NCBI GenBank assembly: GCA_025267735.1
Contig: CM046294.1
Location: 38,501,570 to 38,565,569 of the forward strand
Direction: 5' to 3'
DNA: 64,000 nt
Source of the DNA: Mactra quadrangularis
Lineage: Eukaryota > Mollusca > Bivalvia > Venerida > Mactridae
The notes below the pieces were generated by a model. The model was not told the DNA's origin and ran no database searches. It worked only from the letters and a program-made list of their open reading frames with translations. Each line of letters starts with the position of its first letter. Position 1 is the first letter of the stretch. Below, piece by piece: positions 45,601 to 58,229 of the stretch. Both the position numbers and the translations under genes were made by a program.

Positions 45601-48600
45601 TAATTACAGAGCAGCATTTATAGTAAATGTAGATTTTGCTAGACTCAAATTTTATAAGTAATTTACTTATTATGTTCAATACCGTAGCTTACCGGAGATA
45701 CGTTACTTATCTATTCAGCAAACTGGACACTATTTTTTTGCAGGAAATCTAGAAGTCAATTTATAAATAAATTGATTATCAAGCATTAGTGAGACAACAA
45801 CGTTTCTACCAAAGGTAACGCAATAAAATTTTAATAATATGATAAAGCTACATTTACTTACAATTGACAAAAAGCTGTATCATGTCTTTTACTCTAATTT
45901 TATCATTATGCACATTCTGTGCTGAACAGGAGTAAATGCCTGCATCCGAACAACTTGCCTCAGCAATGCTGTATTCAACCCTGTTTCTCAAACCATCCTT
46001 TAACGTTTTACTTTTATGGCTCAATATCATCTCAGCTGTTGGATTACTATCAGCATTACAAACGAAATTAATGGTTTTACTTTCATTTACAGTAACAGTT
46101 TGAGTTGTATATTCGTCAATAGTAAATGATGTAATACTTGCAGCATCTGATAAATACAGTAATGAAGATAACTATATATAAAATAATGTTAATAATTCGA
46201 AATATTATCAATTAGGAATTTATTACATTTTTAGCCAATATAAGTTTATAAAATGTTGATCTTGTAGAAATAAATCAATAAACATGAAGTAAGTGAACTT
46301 ATCTCCGTAAACAGATATCTTGTAGAGCATTTTCGTACACGATCTCTTATGTTCGCTCGGAGGGTCAAATCCAGATTACTTTTGGCCCGACCAATCACCG
46401 AGTAGCTTCCATTTAGACGAACTACTATTTATTGCTTTTGATTTCGTAATTGTTATATTTAGACCAAGATTTGCGAGCTAATTTGAAGGTGATGTAATTC
46501 ACAGACTGAGATTGAACGGCTCAATTCAAATTGCTTGATGTAGATTTTGTAAACAAGTTACTAAACATAATGAATGTGTCATGGAAATTATGATACGAAA
46601 AGATGATTCTTATAAGGTAACTGCCACATCTAAATTAGCGAGTAGACGAGTTGAAATTTTAATCAGATTGAGAAAACCCCCACTTTACTGTCAATTGCAA
46701 TAATGTAAAATTATTATTACAACAAGGTCAATTATTCATAATAAAAAAAAAACTCAATAATACTGAGATGTTAAATTAAATTGTATCGTCTATAATATAC
46801 TTACATTGAACATCAAGATGAAAACTTTGATTATGTTGACCAATGTAAGATTTATCATCTCCACTTTGTTTCATGATATTAGATGCTGTACAAGTATATA
46901 TCCCAGTGTCATTCTTCACCAAAGATTCAATGTTTAATATTGCAGAACTCCATTCTTCATTACCAATGTCACTTGTCCATTTAACCGACGTGGTATTAGG
47001 CATCCCGGCAGTGAAGTTACATACCACGTTCAACCGTGTCCCATTTTGGTTCGATATGTTTTTCATAGGCAATACCCCTGGTGGATCTGCAATGTCAGAA
47101 TAATTTAAACCAGTGTTATCAACACATTACTATTCGTCAATAGAGGAAATGTATCTCATCATTTACTAAACTATATACTCTCTAGGTACATTGCTGAACA
47201 GTTTTAAGCCGATATCGAGTTTAGATAAAGATAACCGTCAATATCACAAATTTTACGCCAACAAAAACATATAAAATACTAATTTCATTGAATGATGTTG
47301 GAACTCACAAAGCACGATTCTTATGAAAAAGCTAGATCAGGTGGCTATATTTCACTATACCTTTTGTATTGGGGCAACAAATATCAACAAATTTAATCCG
47401 ATAAAACAATGCTACATACTTACATAAAACTTGTACTGATAGAGTTTTATTAACTGTGATATTTTGTTTGTCTTTAAATGATGGTTCAAGTAGACTGTTT
47501 GCTGTAAATACATAATCTCCTTTCATCTCTCTGGTTAGATTGTTAACAGTAAGTAATGATGGTGATGCCAATGAACTCTGGGGTGTGTTCCACCAAACTG
47601 ATGTTGTTGGGTTACCCTCTGTTGAACATTCCAAAGTAATTGATTCATTCTCTATAATCATTAGTTGATAAGAATTATCATCAGTCAAATTGATTCCAGT
47701 GGCTGGTCGATTCGTATAATGCAATCTACAGCTTTTGATCGTTGGACGAACTAACAAGAAGAAAAAAATACGTGTTACGAAAATGTTACATCTTTCATTT
47801 TTAAAACTTATATTGAAAATAGTCAATCATCTTATTAAGGTAAATAGTTCCTTATTCAATATATATGTAATTCATAAGATAGTTTAAGCTGTCTTACCAT
47901 GCTTAGTCAATCTTTCCAAAAGTAGTAATTAATATTGACATTTTAACCCCAACAACATTAATTATATTACTTTTTTATTAATCAATTGTATGTCAAGGTA
48001 ATTACTGAAGTGTTCTAACGTTGACATATACGTACAATTGTTTTTTCATGTTACTATAAATACCAGCGTTATTAAATTTTTACATGAAAAAATATGATCT
48101 TCTAATTACTGTATGGTAGTAAGATTTACTTACCTAGAATATTGAATTGTATTGTATCTGAAATAGTTCCTTTTACAATTGCTCTGTTTGTTTCTTTCAT
48201 GTAGTTTGTAGCAGTACATGTAGCACGATTTCTAGATGCTGTGACATTGTTAACTGTTAGTACAGAACCATTATCATTTTTTCCATTCCAACTGATTGTA
48301 GGTAAAGGGTTTCCATCCATTACCTTACATACAATGTTAAACGTGTCTCCTTTAATCACGTCAATAACATTGTTGGAAATGCTTTGTCCATTTGGATTAC
48401 CATACACAAAATATAACGCACTCGGAGGATCTGAAAGAAACAAGATTCATACAAAAATAAAACAATATATTTTACACTTGAAACATGACACAAAATATAT
48501 ACGATATAGTATGAAATCAATTCAAATATATAGCATTTATCTTCTTGCGTCAGACAATTTTGCCACCTCTTATAAACTTTTCCAACCAGTGTTTGTCTTG

Positions 48601-51600
48601 TCAATGCCATATTTCGAGTATTTGAATGCCTAAACACTAAACGTTCGAAAATTAAGTAAATCCAATACATAAACATGCTATCTCGTTATTGACACTAAAT
48701 ATTGTAAATAAAATAACTTACATTGTACGACAACATTCACCGTCCTACTGTTAATACCAGCAACAGTTCCTACAGTTCCTACATTAGATGGATTCATTTC
48801 ATTTTGTACTGTACATTTATATTCTCCAGCATCCATCTTCTTTATATCACTAAATTGAAGTGACTGTATATCTATGGAGCCAACTATTTTAGGTCCTGTC
48901 CATGTATATTTATCTGGTGCTGGTTTACTGTCTGTTGTACAATTAATTGCTCTGTTTTTACCTTCTATAAATGAAATATCTCCATCAGCTATGTTGCCTC
49001 TTACTCTAAATTCTGGTTTTGAAGGAGGATCTGTAATAGATGTAATCATCACAATATCATTAACATTCATTTACTTACACCCATGTCAAACATAACGTAC
49101 ATTTTCCATAGAATATCAAATAAAAATAGTTGTATAAATAATATATCCACAAGCGAATCTAGGGTAGTGTTTATTAATAATAATAATTATGTTATTCTTT
49201 GGAAACTTAATATCTCATAACATGTTAAAATAAAGTACGTGCCTAGTTTGTATTTCAGTATCAGTTAACCAATAACCGGGTGTAAAATTGTTCTAATGTC
49301 CATTCAATATTACAAAATTGTACCCTTCTTCATAAGTCAGCCGGCTACAAGTGCCCAAGTATTTGACATGACAGGGAATAAACATTTTGTCATGGTTTTC
49401 AATAATTATATAAAACACAGAACAAAGTCTGGATTTCGATGGAATGTTTTGTATTGATTATTTTCATTTAAATGGCCATGTTTAATGAACACATAGTTGA
49501 ATTCAATTTAAGTGCAGACTAGGAAAATGGTATGCATTAGATGAAGTGTAAACTTAATTAAGATGCATTATCAAATAACATGAAATATGGATCAATGTCA
49601 ACGTCCATCAAATACAATCAATTTAGCATCACATGAAAGGAATGAAGTATATGTTTTTAACATCATCATCAATCTAAGCACAAGCAGAGATTTAAAACTG
49701 TTCACAAAGTATAAAAGTTAATATGTTTGATTTGTTCTATTCAATGATCGGTAATTACAATTTGTTTTATAGTGGATAAGTGAATACTTACATAAAACAA
49801 CCAGCGAAACATCTATTGTTTTTTCTTCAAACTGTGTCTGTTGAGATGTACATGTACATTTACCATCATTACTTCGTGATGGTGTCCATGTCAATGTAGT
49901 CGAGGTATTGTCATTGGATGTAATAGTATTTTGATTTGTCGGTGAGAAATTAATACAACTCCAAGATAATGTTGGTCTAGGGTTACCACCTCTAACAGTA
50001 CAAGATAATGTTACATACGTATGTTCTATCACACGATATTCACTACCTTGTATGTACGGATCATCTGCTATGTCTGGAATATATTCAAACGCATATACAT
50101 GTATTTATATAAAATCAAGTGAAACATAAAATAAATTTTAAAATTTGTTATACGTATTTGAATGAACATGCATCAATTGTACTGCTCTTGCTTCATTATT
50201 ACGCAATTCGATATATGTTTTGCAGTAAATAAACACATTATTAAACGTAGGCATATCGCACAAAACCTGAATGAATAATTATTCTTTTCAAGTCCGGAAG
50301 TAGTTCATTTTTAAGTAACCCATGAGTTCAAAATGTATTAAGCTTATTTATTTTCAATTAAAACTAACAAACCTTGATTAACACTAACTTATTTACTTAA
50401 ACTTGTCACATACATTGTACTTACATAGAACATTTAGTAATCTTTTATTGTTACTCGGCACAAGACCTGTATTCACAGAGTTGTTTGCTTTACAAAATAT
50501 CTTCCAATTATTGTCCTGGCGTGTTGGAACAAGACGTAGGATACTTGTTGTTATACTTAAATCATTGTAGTCAGTTGTTGAGGTAATGTTGTTAGTTATA
50601 TGAGTCATGTTATTACTGTTACCATTTGGATGTATATACCAATATACAGAAGCTGCAGGTCTAGCTGTTGATGTTATACATGTAAGCTCTGCTGCTACAT
50701 TTTCTTTGACATTAAGTGTAGAGTTTGCGGGTGTCAATGTCACTGATGTTACTGGAGCTGAAATTTATACATTTATTTTGAGTTATTTGTATAATGTGTT
50801 TTCCTTAGATAAATAATTGTATGAACTATTAATTACTATGAACTACACGAGATAATAACTACACACTGTTTAAAGGTATGCACACCAAACACATACCTTA
50901 TATGATAATAATTTGTATAATTTTATATGTTTTTGTAAAGCAGTAAGTGTCATATTTTATTTGACATATAACAAATTATTAAACTTCATTAATTTGTTCA
51001 AGTAGTTACTTTGGAACACTAAATTGTTATCATAGTTTGTGTATTGGTAATTTAACTAAGTGAAATGCTTTACACTTAATGATCTTATCCTCTCTGATGA
51101 TCTCACGCTGTCCATCACTAATGTACTGTACTCAAGTATTGAATAAATTTCACGTAATTGTCTAAGTACTAGCAAATTAAAAAAACATGATTCGAGACTC
51201 AGCACACTCCCCCGGTGTTCTCCAACATAATATTTAACTATATCTCTGTGTTTAAATTGTCCTAAAATTCCGAAGGTTTTATATTATATTAATCAAAATT
51301 TAGCTCAAACTCCGATATTTGAATTATACCTTAAATATTAATTTTTATTTTATTCACAACTACCGATTTAAATACAAATGAATACGTACGAATAAATGAT
51401 GAATTAACACAAAATAAATAGTATAATAGTGGCGAAATATGTTTTAGTACCTTTTACTTTAATGATCCAATTCGATCCCGTTCCCTCGTTCTGACCTCCA
51501 GGTATACACATATACATGTCATTATGCTCACTTCTTTGAACATTTAATATTGTGACTTGATATACTGTTTGGTTACATGTGTAGATATATTTACTTGTGT

Positions 51601-52919
51601 TGTCTAGAAATGTTGTACCTTGTGTAGTACATTGTCCATTCTGTACACCCATAGCAGATGTGTTATACCCTTTATTCCTATTCCAGTTGACGAACGTTAC
51701 ATTAGGTGCTGCTCTACATATTAATGTGACATCATCTCCTTCTGATATTTCCCTAATACTAAATGTTATAGTTGGAGCACAATTACACAGCTTCCCATCT
51801 GTAACATCATTTGTAATATATTTACATTTATTACGACACATCGCAATTTTATCATAGCAGCAATCTTAAAACAATATCATTTGAATTTGCGTGAATATGC
51901 GTAACTATGAATAACATGTTTTAACATTAGGTGGAGTCGTCGAATATTAAGGTAATTATAAGCGGTCTAAAATGTCGTTTCCGGATTGTAATACACTAAT
52001 ACCCAGTTATTTAAATATATAGAAATAGCGTAGAACTGGTCCTTTCAAATAATGTGTCACACGAAAATGTTCATACATGTATGATAATTAATGTAACAAA
52101 GGAGTTCATACAATAAGTAAGATAAGTGAGGATAAAGCATTGTGTACGCATCATTGATATAATTTGTTATCTTAGTTAAACAAGTTACCTTCAACTATTT
52201 TAATCATCCATGTAGATCCTGATTTATCAAGTTGTTTTGCATCTCTGCAAGCCAAGATTTCATTGTTCAAATTTCCATCACCATAAGGTTGTACTTGATA
52301 CACAGTACTGTTACATGCATATGAATATAAACTGTTCGTATGAAGAAAAGAATCAGGCGGTGACACTGTACATACTTCATTCTGATAACTCATAAATGAT
52401 GTTCCTACAGATCCTGGTAAGAATGACCATCGTGTTAAGTTAGTTGTTGGTGTTACATTGCAACGTAATACGCCAGTGTCCAAGTTTTTTACCTTAACAA
52501 CAGTGATAACCATTGTTGAAGTTTGAGAAAAGCAGAACGTAACTGAAATATAAAACTTAAAACGATATATTTCCAGTTTTTAAGTTTTGATAATAATGGC
52601 AAACCAGCGTATACGTGTTGTAAATGGTTACCAGAGCAGTACAATCAAGTGGTGGACAATGCCACTAACAAAAATTTTAGATTTTCATGTTAGTATATTA
52701 TTAAGAATAGGATGGCATTAACTTAATACGGTATTTGAAATTATGATAAGAACCAGTTGTATCTGTTTAATTTGTGTTATTTCTATTTCCAAATGACTAG
52801 CGTGATGTATTTTTCTAAACATATTTTGCAGACGAACAAGTGACCGTTTGTTTATCTTGTGACTTACCTAGTGTTGATATTATAATGTACCATACCATAA
52901 ACCTTATGTCCATCTTCAT
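37079..52919 (-). CDS. IgSF-2: transmembrane Ig/FN3 receptor with ITIM and ITSM-like tail, 10 Ig domains
   Basis: A 19-exon gene encoding 1376 aa. Exons, 5' to 3': 52868-52919, 52189-52542, 51451-51798, 50425-50757, 49792-50073, 48722-49030, 48134-48430, 47424-47750, 46805-47086, 45862-46146, 45203-45496, 44514-44810, 40527-40649, 39579-39609, 38966-38997, 38345-38512, 38033-38083, 37536-37630, 37079-37249. All junctions are GT-AG and in frame. Layout: signal peptide (MKMDIRFMVW start), ten Ig-like domains (about 18-1054), FN3 (1055-1153), transmembrane helix, and tail (1195-1376) with the same NPMY, YENV, LIYADL and TPYDLV motifs as IgSF-1 (about 7 differences in 182 residues). Probably a surface recognition or adhesion receptor signalling through SH2-domain proteins; nephrin-like adhesion is the alternative. 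Ligand unknown. Confidence 0.88.
39222..39525 (-). mobile_element. tRNA-derived SINE in IgSF-2 tail intron
   Basis: Copy of the SINE at 9830-10135, in the same intron and orientation. Tail core CGCTACGGCGTTTAACCCAAC. Confidence 0.75.
40527..40649 (-). CDS. IgSF-2 exon 13: transmembrane helix
   Basis: Residues 1154-1194. Glycine-zipper helix (GALIGGIAGG) with RRYPLF on the cytoplasmic side. The intron on its 5' side carries the 3.45-kb foldback insertion. Confidence 0.9.
40736..40757. repeat. (TA)n microsatellite
   Basis: About ten TA dinucleotides in the IgSF-2 intron beside the transmembrane exon; absent at the matching IgSF-1 position. Confidence 0.9.
42085..42620. mobile_element. Dispersed repeat family A, copy 2, with full palindrome
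   Basis: Copy of 2797-3290 nested in the foldback element. Its terminal palindrome (about 42447-42617) is complete, with arms of roughly 75-80 bp, making it a strong hairpin. Confidence 0.82.
43676..43752 (-). mobile_element. Degenerate tRNA-derived SINE head
   Basis: On the minus strand TAGCTGAGGTAGAG (A-box-like) is followed about 35 nt later by GGTCATTCGTTCCAACC (B-box-like), the spacing of a tRNA-type pol III promoter. The flanking body is not clear. Confidence 0.45.
44514..44810 (-). CDS. IgSF-2 exon 12: fibronectin type III domain
   Basis: Residues 1055-1153. KPDTPTGL, SIHIQWKPGFDNG, FYIKYKKS, LLENTQYDVIIFASN. Clearly paralogous to IgSF-1 exon 10. Confidence 0.9.
45203..45496 (-). CDS. 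IgSF-2 exon 11: Ig-like domain D10 lacking the core disulfide
   Basis: Residues 957-1054. FTWYQ and LTIHSVSMNDFTNYKVIVKN are kept, and both disulfide cysteines are absent, as in IgSF-1 exon 9. The frame is open without an early ATG. Confidence 0.85.
45862..46146 (-). CDS. IgSF-2 exon 10: Ig domain D9
   Basis: Residues 862-956. The frame is open throughout but has no early ATG. NFVCNADSNP and GIYSCSAQN core, with Trp replaced (MILSH). An extra Cys lies in EASCSDAG. Confidence 0.86.
46805..47086 (-). CDS. IgSF-2 exon 9: Ig domain D8
   Basis: Residues 768-861. NVVCNF, VKWTS, GIYTCTASN, SYIGQHNQSFHLDVQC. Orthologous to IgSF-1 exon 7. Confidence 0.88.
47424..47750 (-). CDS. IgSF-2 exon 8: Ig domain D7, absent from IgSF-1
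   Basis: Residues 659-767. ITLECSTEGNP and VWWN are kept, but the F-strand cysteine is replaced (GDYVFTANS). An extra Cys lies near the start (IKSCRL). The domain may lack the core disulfide. Confidence 0.86.
48134..48430 (-). CDS. IgSF-2 exon 7: Ig domain D6, absent from IgSF-1
   Basis: Residues 560-658. PPSALYF linker like that of D5, FNIVCK, ISWNG, ATCTATNY core. No counterpart between IgSF-1 exons 6 and 7, where the intron is only 294 bp. Confidence 0.88.
48722..49030 (-). CDS. IgSF-2 exon 6: Ig domain D5
   Basis: Residues 457-559. PPSKPEF linker, INCTTD, YTWTG, GEYKCTVQN core. Confidence 0.88.
49792..50073 (-). CDS. IgSF-2 exon 5: Ig domain D4
   Basis: Residues 363-456. VTLSCTVRGGNP, LSWSC, KCTCTSQQ core with additional cysteines, as in the paralogue. 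Confidence 0.88.
50425..50757 (-). CDS. IgSF-2 exon 4: Ig domain D3
   Basis: Residues 252-362. Canonical AELTC, VYWYI and WKIFCKANN core. Same exon length as in IgSF-1. Confidence 0.88.
51451..51798 (-). CDS. IgSF-2 exon 3: Ig-like domain D2
   Basis: Residues 136-251. VTLICR, VNWNR, GVQNGQCTT, YIYTCNQTVYQVTIL, MYMCIP, GSNWIIKVKG. It begins with an LCNC cysteine pair like the PCTFC of IgSF-1. Confidence 0.85.
52189..52542 (-). CDS. IgSF-2 exon 2: Ig-like domain D1
   Basis: Residues 18-135. Same four-cysteine plan as IgSF-1 D1 (LTRW, SYQNEVCT, SYACN, ILACRD, GSTWMIK), strongly diverged elsewhere. Confidence 0.82.
52868..52919 (-). CDS. IgSF-2 exon 1: start codon and signal peptide
   Basis: ATG at 52919 with a second ATG two codons later. 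The hydrophobic core FMVWYIIISTL runs into exon 2 (VTFCFS-QTS). Donor GTAAGTC, phase 1. An acceptor-like ACCATTCAG lies just upstream (52924-52932), implying a 5'UTR exon. Confidence 0.8.
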
Positions 52920-53159
52920 GTTTCTGAATGGTAAGTCTAAAATTAAAATCATAACCTACATAACCATTAAATCTATGAAAAAAATCTAGAAAAATCACAG
53001 TAAGTAAATAAACATGATTTTGACGCAGTAAAGTTTCCAAGTTTAAAATATTTATGAATATACGTTGATCTATGTGACAAAAAATGTTGATATAATGCTG
53101 GTTAAAGTTTAGTTGCATTTGAAAAAAGCTCTGCTTATTCATCTTTGCCAAAAAGTGTA

Positions 53160-54730
53160 GCTAAAAGGATACTCACAAATATGTGCCGTAATATGACGTA
53201 TATCAAGGCAAATTGATCGCATTGACCTTCATGAAACATTGTTTAATTAGACGTTATGACTATTTATGTTTAAATCAAATCGTTTATAGCCCTTTTTCAT
53301 TCAAATATTTTATCATTATTTGACAATCTTCCTCTTTTATGTAAAAATATGACAGCATATTTTAAACTTCATATGTTTTAACGTTGGACATTATAAATGT
53401 TATCATATTACCAAATTGATAGTTTCACGTTAACTGTTAAGCATCTTACAACTGAAAACCCTCTTGAAAAAATAAGGCTCCTTGATGACATTTTATTTAT
53501 TTATATTTACGTAGTGTGTTGAAAGCATTTTATTTCCCGGGTCTTATATGAAAGGACAATTTTATCATTCTTATGCACGATAAAGGTAATGCCAAAGTCC
53601 ATAACTTTCTTCATTTTGAGAGTAAAGTTATCTTGCAATTATGCCATTTATGCTTCAAGATTAACAGTGCCTTTTTGAAGCATTGATCATTGCATCCTAA
53701 TACATTTCGATACTTCATAATGTGTCATTATATAATTTAACGATATTGTGATTATATAATATTTATAAATTTAAGGTATAAAAGTTATGGTAATTCTATG
53801 ATTTATCGGGTCCTAGGCTTGAACTTTGATAACATAAACTCGTTTAGTTCTAAACATTTCAATACAGAAACATCAAATAACGCAAGATAATGACACAGTT
53901 GTTACACAATACGAACCTTAAATGTTTGTTGCGTCATACTATGCGTACTCTGCTAAGCTAAATATTTACAAAAACTTTCCGACGCGTGGAGTGTGTGATT
54001 TTAAAAACTATAGTTACCTTTTTATACATATTTAGTGACATATTTTCATAAGGACGCACTTTTCAATTGTGCTATAGAATATTTTCAATGTTGAACAGAA
54101 AAATATTTATTTCTTAAACAATTGAATAGATTTCTAACAAACTTATGTTAGACTAATTCAAACTTAGGCTTGAATTTTTATCACAAAAAAAGAACAAAGT
54201 CGTACATATGCAAAGATTCCAATGATTTCAAATCATATATTAATACAGTCAATTAGTATTGTCTCGACTACGCTTGAGTCGACATTTTGTTTTCTCGATT
54301 AAAAATCGAAAGTCTCGATTTTACCCTTCTTTATCTATATGAAAATGCATGTTTATTTCGATTTTTTTCTCTCGACTTTTTCCATATCTCGATCAACAAT
54401 TTCGAACCAAAACGTTTGTTTCACTCTACAATCATATTGTTTACCGCGACTATTCGAAGATGACATCGGCAATCAATTAGCAATCAAACAGTGAAACTGA
54501 TACATAGGGGTCAATTTTAATCAACATGTCATTTAACAATAGTGAATTAACAAAGTGCCAGCTTTTCGATTCACAGTTTCATAATTGAATGAATTAAGCC
54601 TCGTAGGCTCTTTACTTGTTACATACATTTTTATGAAAAAATATGTGATAAAATAAAATAAAAATAACGAATCATCTTGTATATTCCTATTTTGTATTCA
54701 ATGTCGTTATTTAGCAGATTGATATGTTTA
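53160..54730. other. Unassigned DNA upstream of IgSF-2
   Basis: AT-rich. It should contain the IgSF-2 promoter and any 5'UTR exon, but I cannot point to one. No coding frame of interest. Confidence 0.45.
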
Positions 54731-54732
54731 TA

Positions 54733-54917
54733 CAGTAAAACTCGGATATAACATACTCGGTTATAACATACACTCGGTTAAAACATACCATTTTTTCTGG
54801 CCCGTTTTTCATACTTATACATTACATACTTAGTATGCTATATGGATATAACATACCTCGGTTATAACATATCTTTTTTCTATGGCCCAGCGAGTATGTT
54901 ATATCCGAGTTTTACTG
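54733..54917. mobile_element. Pogo/Tigger-like MITE
   Basis: 185 bp bounded by TA dinucleotides. The ends CAGTAAAACTCGGATATAAC and the reverse complement at the other end form a perfect inverted repeat of about 27 bp. The CAGT...ACTG ends, TA target and internal GGTTATAACATA repeats match pogo-type Tc1/mariner MITEs. No coding capacity. Confidence 0.88.
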
Positions 54918-55839
54918 TACTCAATTTCAAAGCATACCCTTAATAACTAAAATTAATCCCTCCACGCGCTTTAGAAAAATGCCAGTTGGACATAAAGTTG
55001 TTAACTACTTGATTATATTTTTGTTAATAAAGTATCTATATCTATATCTGTAACAACTCAATTTCACTTAGTGATCTTCTTAGTGTGACGTGGCATTGAT
55101 TGATTGCTGAAAAGCCGACATTCCACGAGTTGTATGACGAGCAATGACGTCACAACACACGTACACACACCCAGGCTGTAATATTTAATATATAACTGTT
55201 GATTGGCTATAAAATGTAAAAAAATAAACGCTCGATAAGTTTGCTTCATCGAGACATAGTCTGTGTAAAATGAGAAATCAAAAGTAGATTTTCGGAAAAT
55301 ACGCGAATTGTTTTTTAACTGGTCGAGGGGAACACAACACAACAACTTTGGAGTACATTTGTGATAAAAATAGTAAAACCCTATTTACAGTTGAAATAAA
55401 GCAAACATTTTAAACTACACGCTCTGAACAGATAAAAAGTGCTACTGAATACCTCTTACTTATCTCCCTTCGTAAGTTTTGTTTATCTCGACCATTCGTT
55501 ATCTCGACTATTGTCCAACAGTCCCAGCAAATTCAAGATAACGAGAAATGACTGTCAATAATGTGAAACAAAAAATATATATAACCTTTGTTATTATATT
55601 TACAGACTTAACTTCCTTACTTAGGTATTGAAATGTTAAACTGTCTTAGCCGTCTGCTTACTGCAAATTTATGTCGCTGCTTATGGAAAGAGTGTTTTTC
55701 ACATTAAATATTTTTAATGCTGCGTAAAATGTTACGTTAAATAGAATATGAAGTAGAAGATTTATTTTCAAATCAATAGGTGAATAGACCCGAGTGAACA
55801 TACAATATATTACATAAAATATACAATCACGTGTCAATG

Positions 55840-56151
55840 ACATTATACATATAACCCGGGTCGATAGCGCAGTTGGTAGCGCGCCGGGATTTGGAATCTC
55901 ATGCCCGAGGGGGTGCGGGTTCGAATCTCACCCGGAAAGGTTATACTTTTCCATGACAATTTGACAATAATGTCGATTTTCCTCCATTGATTAGATAATA
56001 TGGAGAAGTTTCCGGCCTTGTGGAAGGGTTAGTAAGTACAAGTTATAGACAATGGTCCAGGAAAGCTAGGTTAGGTGCGCTGGATGCCGTGAAATGACAT
56101 AACTTGTGTTGCTATGGCGTTAACTCCAATAAATAAACATTATACATATAA
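55840..56151 (+). mobile_element. Young tRNA-derived SINE with perfect target duplication
   Basis: The SINE body 55855-56136 is flanked by an exact 15-bp repeat, ACATTATACATATAA (55840-55854 and 56137-56151). The 5' head is tRNA-like: A box TAGCGCAGTTGG, B box GGGTTCGAATC, with paired CCGGGT ends. The 3' tail is TTGCTATGGCGTTAACTCCAATAAATAA. The intact promoter and uneroded duplication indicate a recent insertion. It is not counted as a host tRNA gene because the body extends far beyond the tRNA part. Confidence 0.9.
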
Positions 56152-56159
56152 TCAATACT

Positions 56160-58225
56160 ATACATTTGAAAAAGAGAGGACATTCAAGCATAATGTATAC
56201 TTAAATATAAATATACAGAATAGTAATTTTGTATAATGCTATAAGAGTAATTTTTTGAATAAAATTCAATCGAAACACAAGCAAATATCACAGATTACAA
56301 GGGTTAAAATGACTATATATTAAATATTATTAATTAAATTAAAAGTAAAGACAGGTACGCAAAAAGGCGACAATTAATAGTTGTGTGAATATAGAAAAAG
56401 CAAGCGCTTTAACTAAATGTGGCAAAAATAGAATATAACAATTAAAAGACACCTGACAACTAAATTATAATGCTATTCTAAGTGTTTTGGGAAAGAAAAT
56501 TTGAATGAAAGGAATTGGATTGGAAGACTTTAATTGTCAACATTTCACATGTGACAACGGATTTATAATGCATGTAGGCGTGTCAGTGACAAAATATATA
56601 TCAATATATACATTATACTCTTAATTTGAAATAAGTATAGATACAAAGATACAAATAAATATTAACATACAATTATACATATTCAGAGTTGAAATATATT
56701 TACCAGCACTAATATATATAGTACTCGTTATTTTTACAATTAGCATGTTCAAGTACGTATCTAGAGACACAATACAAGAAAGTATCATTATATAAATTAC
56801 TCACAGGTTTTAACTGATTAAAATAAATATCTGTAATACTCACAAGTTAACTTAAGGAAGTGTTAAAGCAAGAATAAGTTATTTGCGATAAATCACGTAT
56901 TTGTACGTGAGGCATAAACCTATTTGCAAGATTGGGCAAAAGCATGTTGTTTTTAAATTGCACATATTTGTACACTTTTAAAGTAAAATACATTAATTAA
57001 CAATACACACTAGTCAAATGTTCTAAGAATAAACCTTATAAATTATATTTTGTTGTGGTAACCACATGATGAATTTTCATACCAATTTAACTAATGAAAA
57101 CTGCAACTATCTAATAATGTTGAACAAAGTCTGGTCTAAAAGGCAACAAAATTGTTCGTTTAACGACATTATATTACAAAATATGTTACATTTAAATCTG
57201 CGCGCCAAAACCATAAGCTTAGCCCACTGATTAAAAAGTTAGTTCAAATTATTGAAAGGAAAATGAAGATCACTTGTGTTGTATGAAGGCTGCTAGAAAT
57301 TATCATACAAGTTGGTATGCTTAAAGAAAATGCGACAGTTTGTATGATTTTATCGTTTGCATGTAAAACTGTAATAGTACATTGTTATTCGGACAAAACA
57401 GCTAAGTTTAGGGCATTTTAACGATAAAGTTTGGCTTCTTATAAAATTCGTAAAAATAGAATGTCTATCCAAATAAGCAATGTTTATCATGAACTGATGT
57501 GAAATGAACAAAATCATGCAAGCGTTTTCTCAAGCTCGATCATTAACGTCAGTGACGTAGAAAAGAACGTAACGCTATGTAACGTAACGCATTAGCAGCG
57601 TAATAATGGAAATTAGTTTTTTCTACTCGAATTCGTTGAAGAAAACATTTCCAAATATATTTAGGTACATTTTGTCAAAATTGGCCCAAACAATGTCAAT
57701 AAATACATGCCTCTCATACTGACATGCCAGGTTCAAGCATTCCGGTTGCGTATGCGCTCTCTGAAAGCACTAGAAAATCATAAAAAAGCACATTTTCTCG
57801 TTCCAGATCAATGATTTTGACATTGAACCGGGTTGTAATATTACAAGTTAAGGTTAACGTATGGATGATATGTAGTTAGAATACGATTAAGATTTGACTA
57901 TTTCTACTATGCTTTTCTTACTATCAAAAAGTGAACCTTAGACGAGAGTATATATTATACTGATGATTTAAAATATGGCATATACTTAGTAAAAAATGTA
58001 TAACCTATTTGTACGTATTTAAATACAGATAAAATGAATTACATTTGCGCATTAAATGATTCGTGTATCTTAAAAGCTTAAAAATGTAAACACTTAGGTT
58101 TCTTATGTAAGGATCGTTTTTGCATTTAAAAAAGTTGCATAATTTTAAACATACTGGGATGTAACCAAAAGTACCTGTCATTATACGTTTGTCTTAAGTC
58201 ATTATACATGGAAAATTCTAGTATC
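56160..58225. other. Unassigned non-coding DNA
   Basis: AT-rich; no gene or repeat that I can support. Confidence 0.5.
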
Positions 58226-58229
58226 AAAT

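Noticed and set aside
52864..53151. 95-codon minus-strand frame as the IgSF-2 start
   Set aside because: It is in a different frame from the signal peptide and lacks a usable donor. The ATG at 52919 gives a good leader and GTAAGTC donor.
55855..55935. Genuine tRNA gene
   Set aside because: The tRNA-like part is continuous with a ~280-bp body and target duplication, so it is the head of a SINE.
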